Of a stretch of DNA of 64,000 bases, positions 55,991-64,000 are shown in pieces. Numbering within the stretch: position 1 is the stretch's first letter; every line of letters starts with the position of its first letter. The notes below the pieces were generated by a model, which had not been told where the DNA came from, did no database searches, and worked only from the letters and a program-made list of their open reading frames with translations. A program made the position numbers and the translations under genes. This stretch comes from Diphasiastrum complanatum. Its lineage: Eukaryota; Streptophyta; Lycopodiopsida; Lycopodiales; Lycopodiaceae. The stretch spans positions 48,720,141 to 48,784,140 of the forward strand of contig CM055099.1 of assembly GCA_029204225.1 (NCBI GenBank), read 5' to 3'.

Positions 55991-56458
55991 GAAATTGTTT
56001 AAGTTTGGACCTTGGCACTTGTAAGTGATCAGTGCATGGAAAATAGCCAATGACATGCGTGCTTGATTGTGAACATGTAGATTATAATAATCACAAATGT
56101 GAGTAGGAGACTTGAAAGCTGATGCATTCTTGATTCCGGCTAGTGATCTTGTGGTGTAATCACCATAGCTTGTGTCCCTTTTATAGTTCGTTTTGGAATA
56201 AAAAATGCATCAGCTTTCAAGTCTCCTACTCACATTTGTGATTATTATAATCTACATGTTCACAATCAAGCACGCATGTCATTGGCCATTTTCCATGCAC
56301 TGATCAATTACAAGTGGGGTACTTGGGCCTTTAACCAAGGTCCAAACTTAAACAATTTCTATTAGGACTGAGCCATCTCCATCTCAATGCTATTCAAGAT
56401 AAGATCAACAAGATACAAACTCTAAAGGACAGAAGCTTTGCCAATGACGCGAAGAGAT
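55895..56458. repeat. Large inverted duplication, arms about 235-255 bp, loop about 74 bp
   Basis: The left arm (about 55895-56129) runs from ATCTCTTCGTGTCATTGAC through GCATTGAGATGGCTCAGTC to GAAAGCTGATGCATT. The right arm (about 56204-56458) is its reverse complement, from AATGCATCAGCTTTC to GTCATTGAC-like sequence reversed (CCAATGACGCGAAGAGAT). The arms differ by a 6-bp repeat (GAGATG) and an insertion of about 18 bp in the right arm. The left arm includes the last satellite unit. Confidence 0.92.
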
Positions 56459-56839
56459 CAACAGCCCGTGAGATGAAAGTGACATTGTTTATTGAATGGC
56501 CCAAAAATGTAGTCACATTACTTGCTAATTCAAGGTTTTCCATAGTCTGGGCTAAATCAAGATAACTCTAGTTTCTTTTTTTTCTTATTGTGCTCTCACG
56601 TGCTTGAATGAAGAAATATGACAAGGGACAACATAGTTTGGTAATTTCTTTGACAATATATTTTTATTGTTTTCTAATAGTGTCTTCTTTTGCAGGATGT
56701 AATCAAAATGTCTTCCATATATTGGATGAAAAATTGATCGACTTTTTAGAGATGTGTCCTGAAGACTACGTGATTGATAGTTGGCAACAATTATCTAAGA
56801 TTGTGAATACTGAAAAGCGAATATCTTATACTAATCATG
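56459..56839. other. Stretch without a recognised gene
   Basis: The open frame 56608-56859 (hydrophobic N-terminal part, then FHILDEKLIDFLEMCPEDY) has no recognised family and runs into a tandem repeat. I do not call it a gene. Confidence 0.5.
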
Positions 56840-57025
56840 ATTATGGTGAATACTCATAAATACTGATCGTGACTATTATGAATATTGATTATGAATATTC
56901 GTGAATATTGATCATGATTATTGTGAACACTGATTGTGATGATTGTAAATACTGATCATAAATACTGAAATATTTTGAATACCGATTGTGATTATTGTGA
57001 ATATTAATCGTGAATATTCTTGAAT
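56840..57025. repeat. Degenerate tandem repeat of GTGAATATTGATCGTGATTATT type
   Basis: Units of roughly 20-26 bp with (G/A)TGAATA(C/T)TGAT(C/T)(A/G)TGA repeat about eight times with substitutions. Confidence 0.8.
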
Positions 57026-57369
57026 CCTTGCAATTTCAAAATCTCAAAATGAAGTCATATTTGATGATCAAAATATTAAACCCATTGTAAAAAACTATCA
57101 TATGGGCAAAATCATTTCATACACAATTCTTAATTTTTTTAAATCTCAATATGCAATCTTACTTTTACAATTGTAGAAACTTTAACTACTTTTGTGGTAG
57201 TGATTGTGATAGTGTAAGTGCTTGCAACTTAAAGAAAAAGAAAAAAAAGAAAGAATCGTCACGACAATTTAACTTACACATACTTAACTCTTTAGCAAAA
57301 AAGCTAATGAATGCATTTGTCTGAACCTCAAAGAAAATACCACAAATCTATAGGCAAATTGTTGCTTTG
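57026..57369. other. AT-rich stretch, nothing recognised
   Basis: AT-rich sequence with an AAAGAAAAAGAAAAAAAAGAAAG run near 57235. No gene or element end is visible. Confidence 0.5.
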
Positions 57370-59383
57370 TACAATGTCACAGGTCCTGCCATCTTATCCT
57401 CCTTCAATATAACTGTTTTTGGCAGTTTTATTGTTGGCTCATCCGAAATATCTTTAATTCCATATCTTGTAGGATCCATATGATTGAGAATCTGCTCATC
57501 CGTAAGTTTTGCCTCTCCATTGTAAGTCAAAGCATGACTAACATGTATTAGATCATCTTCAATCAGATCTAGAATTGGATCAGTTGATATCCAAGCTACG
57601 TTCATTATATGTAATGGAAAAGTGATCGGCGTGTCCAAAGATCGATCAAGTAAGAAAATTTCGCTCAATTCAGATTGATTAATCTTGTTGGCAAATATAG
57701 CCTGTTGTATAGTCCATTATTGCAAGAGCTTGATTCCAATTGACAATGTCGGTTTGAGAGTCATAATGAACTCCCAGAGTCTTCACTTGTCGATCACATG
57801 TATGATCATTGTTGATGAATCATTATCTCCTCTTTGGACTACTGGCTTGATATTCCAAGTGATTGGATCTACTTTGACCGCACGCTCACGATTCTCAAAA
57901 GTAAATTTTCCGGCGCCTCAGTTATGCATTACTTGTGCAACTCGTAACTATGGACGACCCAATAAAACTCGATACACATTTGGTGCGTCAGGTAAGTCCA
58001 TTACTACAAAAGTAATGACAAATTGCACTCCAGCTATTTTGACAGGTACGTCTTCAACCATTCCTCTCGGATGGACTATTGTTTTATCAGCCAGCTTAAT
58101 GGCAAAAGTGGCTGGCTTTAGCTTGGTAAGTCCCCATTTTGCACATAGCTTGGTTGAAATCAAATTAACTTCTAAACCTCCATCAATCACGATTGTTTCT
58201 TTACTAAACTGTCTATGCTGTATTGGTAGGGTGATGTTTTTCAGCTCACTTTCCCAGGCTGCTCCCACATTGATTACTTCGTTTGATTCTTCAAACTTGA
58301 CACAAAAAAGTGACTTCTGACGGACTGGTGGTTCCATCCGAGTCAATCTTTCTGCTATTTTGCTTTCGGCACTAGCTTAAGAAATTCTCCCGGTGTAATG
58401 TCCATCTTATTAAATAGCATATTCATGATCATTTCCATTTGCAGTGCTTCTAATTCTGTCATCTTAAAAGGTTCTTCATGATGGTGCAACTGTGTATTAA
58501 CATCTGTTCTTGGATATGCTTGTGGCATAGATGGAGAAGGCACTTCGGCTATTGCTTTAGCGGCTTCTAGGGCTTCTGCTTCTTGCAACTGTTTAATCCA
58601 TTGTCTCATGTCCTGGTATCTCTTCTTTTCTGCTTTGAGGTTCGGATACACGCCTGATGCAGTAGGTATCTCTGTAGTTGGTGTAAATTCAACAAAACTA
58701 GATCAACTAGAACTCCCTTCTGTTTCTGATCTCTGGTAACAACCATCAAAGGTACAATTGGTTTAGGTTGAACTACTGGTCTTTTCTTGATTGTAATCAT
58801 GTTCACTGGAGCAGTAATCGGAGGTGGTTTGGGTCTTGTAGGACAATCTTTATAACAATGTCCATAACCACAGTCTCTGCAGAAGGGTACAAACTTTCCT
58901 TTGTTTGGACATTCATCAACTCTATGGTTTTCTCCGCATGCAAAACATCCAAGTGGCGCTCTGGCCCATTATCTAGCTGCTTGTTGTTGCGCGGCAGTAT
59001 AGATAGCATACTGCTCTGAAGGACCACTCTCGTGATCATTGCTATAGTTCCATTTGCTCATTACCAGGATGAGATTCAAGTTCCATTAGATTTGCAGGTG
59101 GAGTACTTTGTCCCATTGGAGCTGGCAGAGCTAGTCGTTCTAGAAATCCAAGGCCAAAATTGAAAGGCTTTTCGTCATGCCCCTTTGAATAAGTAGGTTC
59201 TCGATACTGAAGCTTAGCATACCTTTGCTGGATAATCCAAGGATTAGCCAAACAAAAGGCTGTTTCATGACCCGTAGAATTGCAAAAATGACAAATAGTA
59301 TTTGTCATTCGTTGTTTCAATGTTGGACATTCATTCATAGTATGATTGCCCACACAAATTGAACATTTATCGCTGTAATCCAA
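57370..59383 (-). pseudogene. Tat-type gag zinc knuckles, protease and pol start (second copy)
   Basis: The knuckles are CSICVGNHTMNEC, CHFCNSTGHETAFC, CFACGENHRVDEC and CRDCGYGHCYKDC, all with complete ligands, unlike the first copy where the third lacks its first Cys. The middle region 58806-58355 matches copy 1 (MVVTRDQKQK, RYQDMRQWIKQLQEAEA). The protease reads VIDGGLEVNLISTKLC, VHPRGMVEDVPVKIAG and NVYRVLLGRP. Pol starts DRSLDTPITFPLHIMNVAWI and breaks at about 57372 (KMAGPVT). Several frameshifts are present. Confidence 0.85.
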
Positions 59384-60030
59384 ATGTTACGGATCTTATA
59401 AAAAAAGAGCTGCAAAGACTACTTGAAGCCAATTTTATATATGAAATCGAACATACGGAATGGGTTTCTCCAATTGTTGTCGTTTCTCACTCATGGGGTT
59501 GTCCTTGGACATGTAATATCAAGACATGGCATTGCTACGGATTATTCCAAAATTTAATGTCATTATCGAACTACCACAACTAGGAACAATTCAAGGAGTC
59601 TATGTTTTTATGGGTCATGCAAATTACTATCGGATATTCATACTATTCTTTGCGGATTTAGCAAGACCTATATATAAATTGACCATTCTACCAATTTGGA
59701 CAGTAGAGGCATTGGAAGCATTTGAGAAATTGAAAAAAGCTTTAGCTTCTACACCGATACTACGAGCTCCAATCTGGACAATTGAGTTTCACGTTCACAT
59801 TGATGCATCAAAATATGCCATTGGATCAGTTTTGACGGAACCAGGTGAATACAAGAAGAGTTATCCTATCAAGTTTGCAAGCAGACAACTTACAAATCCT
59901 GAGAAGAATTATTCGACACTGAACGTGAAGCGTTGGCCATGATTTTTTTTGTTAAAAAGTTTCGAAGTTATCTATTGGTAGCGCATTTTGCATTTTATAT
60001 TGATCATCAATCGTTACTTCAATGTGCTTA
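59370..60030 (+). pseudogene. Inverted Tat-type RT/RNase H segment with core deletion
   Basis: The plus strand reads YRCNPNVTDLIKKELQRLL and EHTEWVSPIVVV. It then jumps to the equivalent of VSHGVVLGHVISRHGIATDY, so the RT core with the catalytic YLDD is deleted. It continues VYVFMGHANYYRI, IDASKYAIGSVLTEPG, FASRQLTNPEKNYS and HFAFYIDHQSLLQ. Its orientation is opposite to the gag and protease pieces on both sides. Confidence 0.85.
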
Positions 60031-60165
60031 CTCCTAGAATGAAATCTAGGGTTGATTGATAAAACAATGGCACTTTGATTATCACAAAATAATGTCATTA
60101 GAGCATATTGATTCAGACCGATATCTGAGAGTAAGATCCTCAACCAAATTGCTTCCTTTGTAGAT
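60031..60165 (-). pseudogene. Copia RNase H fragment embedded in the Tat-type element
   Basis: The minus strand reads KEAIWLRILLSDIGLNQYAL and then CDNQSAIVLSINPRFHSRSKHIEV, the typical Ty1/copia RNase H end. It is joined directly to Tat-type gag (RRDKSVRTYIY) at about 60165. A fragment of only about 45 residues. Confidence 0.8.
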
Positions 60166-60539
60166 GTAGGTGCGTACAGATTTGTCCCTTCTCATCTTGA
60201 TATGAGATAGTTGAATAAAAGGGCTTTGGGTCAATTTGGAAGGTTTGAATCGTTTGGTCAGGGCAACGGTAAGGGTTTTGCAAGAAACTATATAAGATTT
60301 TTTGAGATTAAGATACCATTTCTTAGCATCCCCGAGTAATATCATAGAAAAAAGTCATAATTTTTCATTCTTTGAAGTATCAATAGAATTTACAAGCGTT
60401 TTCAAAATCTTGGAGGAATTTGATTGGGTTGGATTCTCCATCATATTTCGATGCATCAATCCTAGGGATTCATCATTCGATTCGTGGAGTAGGGGCACCT
60501 TCAGGTTCTTTACTCATGTCGCCTACAATCAGTCGTCTC

Positions 60540-61560
60540 GCCAGGGTGATTTACTGTAGAATTTCGATAATAAGACAAGAATGCAACGGTAGAGAATGAT
60601 GTCGCAACACACACAGACGGTGGTCAAGGGTAAAACTGGTACTTCTCTAGAATTTCTTGGTCCACAGAACCAAACCAAAACTCGCACAGGCTTCTAAGGT
60701 CTCAGAAAATACTTGACTCAGTCAAGGGTGTAGTGTGCGAGTTCTGAATCTCAATATATTGATAAAAAATCAAGGTCCTGGTGGATCAAGTAAAAACTTT
60801 TTCAAAATTTTTCAGATTTCATCTCTCAGACAGATGTTTTTCACTATGGGCGAGTTCCTCAGGCTGTGTACGAGTTTTAAAAAGTAGTGCACATAGTTGT
60901 GCGAGTTCTATTTATGGAAAGAATCACTTAATGTCACACAAAATCAGTTTTTCCTATCAGCAAAAACTTGCACAAGGCATGGATGAGCTATAATTTTTCA
61001 AAGGAATCTAAAAATAGCATGGGCGAATTTCAATTATGGTCTTCAGCATGTGTGCAAGTTTGGTTTGACCAAAAATGACAAAAATAGCATTGACTACTCA
61101 AAATTCAAACTTTTCTTACTGGAAGGAATTCGCACAGGTCATTAGGAACTCGAGGAACTGGTTTTTGAGCCATAATGACAGTGGGCGAGTTTGGTTCTAA
61201 ATATTTTCTTGAAAAAATTTGGTTTGAGTTGATGTTTTTTTAACAAGGATGAGCTCTAGATAACTCGCACAGGGTACTGATGGATTTGGCAATGTGAAAT
61301 ATGTATTCCTGATGATGGGCGGGTTTGTTTGAGGTGATTTGGTGTGTGATCGTTATCAAAGAATAGGCCAAAACAGCTAATTGGTCCACTTTTTGGTCTT
61401 ACAGAAACTTGCATAAGGGATATTCAGAAAGTTGATGTTCTGTTCAGGTTTTGTGCAAGTGGGCAAGTTTTGTTGGTGAGCTGCTTAAAAAAACACTTCA
61501 GAATCAAACCAAGTTCCTTGGTTCTTCCCCCTATCCGAAATGAGTAGTGCGGTAGTTTCA
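60540..61560 (-). repeat. Leader-like region with a dispersed GCGAGTT motif in both orientations
   Basis: (T)GTGCGAGTT, GGGCGAGTT and variants occur near 60737, 60849, 60900, 61180 and elsewhere. The reverse form AACTCGCACA/AATTCGCACA occurs near 60674, 61130 and 61262. The arrangement parallels the GCGAAGGTT motif in the leader of the first Tat element, although the motif is different. Confidence 0.65.
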
Positions 61561-62580
<1,020 letters not shown>

Positions 62581-62587
62581 ACCATAT

Positions 62588-62665
62588 CAAATTCACGAAA
62601 GCTTCGAGATTCACAAAAGCTTCGAGATTCGCAAAAACATCGAGATTCGCGAAAGATTTGCGAAA
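62588..62665. repeat. 18-20-bp tandem repeat AAAGCTTCGAGATTC(A/G)C
   Basis: About four units at 62596-62660 vary CTTCGAGATTCACAAAAG to CATCGAGATTCGCGAAAG. GATTCG-rich composition recalls the MULE ends at 25947 and 26781. Confidence 0.8.
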
Positions 62666-62759
62666 AATTCTTTGCAGAGTAGCATAAATTCGTGATAGAT
62701 TCAAGAATAATTCCGCGACAGATTCGAGATTGGTGACAGGAAGGCGACACATTTGATCA

Positions 62760-63114
62760 AGTATTTATAACAAGAAAAAAGACCATATGCCAGTAGGTTG
62801 TTTGTTCTAGGACCTAACAATAGTAGAAATAATAATGTAATTTATGTGATATTTGGTCATTTTATTCAATTGGTTATATTGCTTGTTATTTAGATAGTTA
62901 TGAAATCACTTAATTCAATTCAAGCATGTAGTATCTAGATTATAGCTATGGTTCTGTACAATGCTCAACGATTAAAATATGCAATAGACAACTAAAATTC
63001 TTGGAACAAATAAATAACGAATAAGAACTGAGATTTATTAACATGTGATATGTACTTAAATTACATAACTTGCACAGTCATTATTTATTTAAAAACAAAA
63101 CTTAAATGTCGATG
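62760..63114. other. AT-rich stretch, nothing recognised
   Basis: About 350 bp of AT-rich DNA with no open frame of note. Confidence 0.5.
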
Positions 63115-63923
63115 CTAGTCGTAGTTGTATTTGAACTTTTGAACATAACATATATTTTTATAGAACCAGCTCCATGTCAATTCGTTGATAATTATTGACA
63201 TATTGTCCATTGTCCAAAGTAAACCTTCCATGAACCTGTCTAGTTGCGAGTAATTCTTGTAGTCCACAGTAATTTTTTCGTTCCATGTCCAGGAACAATT
63301 TTGGTAGCTAGAATATGCGATCAATATATTCAACTTTAATTTTTATGTTATGTATACCGTCTGGACCAACGATACTACAATTCATTACTGGAATCCACTC
63401 CAGTTGTGTCGTTTTCATACAGCGAAAACAAAATGGAAAATCAGTCTAGAATGAATACTGATCTTGTTTGCATACCATACAAACATATTCAGAAAACGGC
63501 GCATTTAATCCGGTTTTGCGAAGTCGTCCTACTATCTGCATAGTCATAGGCAACGCGTTTAAATACACGTAAATATACTAAAAAAAAAATCTGATATATA
63601 CTAAAAAATACGTACCACTGATTTTTAAAAAATATTTTTTGGTTTTCCTATTTATCATGTTACAAAAATATGAAATTCACCTCTTTCACGTCGTTTCCAC
63701 GTGTCTGTACTTTATGCAATGTACATAACCGAACTTCGATTTGTTCAAAGGGAACGTGGCCAAAAATAGTTTCTGACGATGCTGCAAATTGAAATGGATT
63801 GGCCTTTTTCCAGATGCCCAAATTTCGTATATTGTACATATATCGTTGATTGTTATGGCTTGAATAGCGAATCTTGTTTATAGTACCTCGTTTATAATAC
63901 CCCTTTTGATATCGAAAGAACAA
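63115..63923 (-). CDS. Unrecognised coding-like region, possibly exons of one gene
   Basis: The minus-strand frame 63923-63660 (FFRYQKGYYKRG, NPFQFAASSETIFGHVPFEQ) could end at a donor GTGAAT near 63680. Another frame at about 63560-63370 reads MQIVGRLRKTGLNAPFSEY and CMVCKQDQYSF, then a stop, TDFPFCFRCMKTTQLEW and IPVMNCSIVGPDG. The frame at 63333-63115 continues with charged sequence. The pair CxxC...CxxC looks like a four-Cys zinc site, as in RPA-type OB folds, but I cannot assign a family. One TAG lies between the two CxxC pairs, so it may be a pseudogene or a mis-spliced reading. The region runs towards the window edge. Confidence 0.3.
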
Positions 63924-64000
63924 GCTACCAATTTGCTAGTTTTGGTAACTAGTCTTGATTCTAGCTCATAGTTTGGATCTAGATCTTTATTTGTGCATCC

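Larger units (their letters stand above)
57370..61560 (-). mobile_element. Second Tat-type element, rearranged with an inverted RT segment
   Basis: Homologous to 8881-18669. On the minus strand there is a leader-like region (61560-60540) and a gag start near 60522 (MSKEPEGAPTPRIE, then a stop, PRIDASKYDGESNPIKFLQ). The capsid part 60345-60160 follows (LLGDAKKWYLNLKKS, RFKPSKLTQSPF). After an interruption come zinc knuckles (59383-58850), protease (58346-57948) and the pol start (57668-57370). Between gag pieces, 59370-60030 carries RT and RNase H on the plus strand. No LTRs are recognised. It is clearly inactive. Confidence 0.85.

Noticed and set aside
56608-56859. Small gene of 83 codons with a hydrophobic segment
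   Set aside because: No recognisable family, no splice or start context, and it runs into a tandem repeat.

Overview
This window is nuclear DNA of a land plant, most likely a seed plant with a large, repeat-rich genome. The signs are a spliced host gene with plant-type introns, plant-clade Ty1/copia and Ty3/gypsy retrotransposons (including a chromodomain chromovirus and a Tat/Athila-type element with a tRNA-Asp-like primer site), a Mutator-like element with a 10-bp target duplication, and very abundant (GA)n microsatellites. I cannot name the species. Very large, transposon-filled introns would fit an early-diverging angiosperm or another large-genome lineage, but that is only an impression.

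The one host gene I can rebuild with confidence is a branched-chain amino acid aminotransferase (BCAT) on the + strand. Ten exons between 19634 and 52379 join with compatible phases into a 1,317-nt coding sequence (438 codons plus stop). Exons 3-10 are certain by homology; exons 1 and 2 are inferred from phase and splice sites. The gene is about 33 kb long and roughly 96% intron. Introns 8 (11.2 kb) and 9 (13.9 kb) are packed with transposons, and intron 9 appears to use a GC-AG splice pair.

Layout. 1-8.7 kb: three abutting LTR-retrotransposon fragments (copia on -, a gag/protease-only gypsy on +, a chromovirus fragment on +). 8.9-18.7 kb: a complete 9.8-kb Tat-type element on the - strand with both LTRs and the duplication ATGAC, sitting inside one half of an older tandem duplication. 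19.6-52.4 kb: the BCAT gene. Intron 7 holds a Mutator-like element and a relative. Intron 8 holds a train of at least six to seven LINE copies, all on the - strand and joined head to tail through (GA)n tracts. Intron 9 holds a chromovirus nested in another gypsy element, a copia element, and a further LINE flanked by (GA)n on both sides. 52.4-57.3 kb: flank with a degenerate ~170-bp satellite array ending in a ~560-bp inverted duplication. 57.4-61.6 kb: a scrambled second Tat-type element with an inverted RT segment. 61.9-62.1 kb: a ~160-bp (GA)n tract. 62.1-64 kb: AT-rich DNA with an unrecognised open region on the - strand.

The most interesting system is the LINE family. Six copies end in a short 3' hairpin whose stems differ between copies by compensatory changes, followed by AATAAA and a microsatellite tail, (TTTC)n/(TC)n, instead of poly(A). 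Every copy except one lies directly against another (GA/TC)n tract on its 5' side. This suggests a LINE that recognises its RNA by a hairpin and integrates at, or builds, TC microsatellites.
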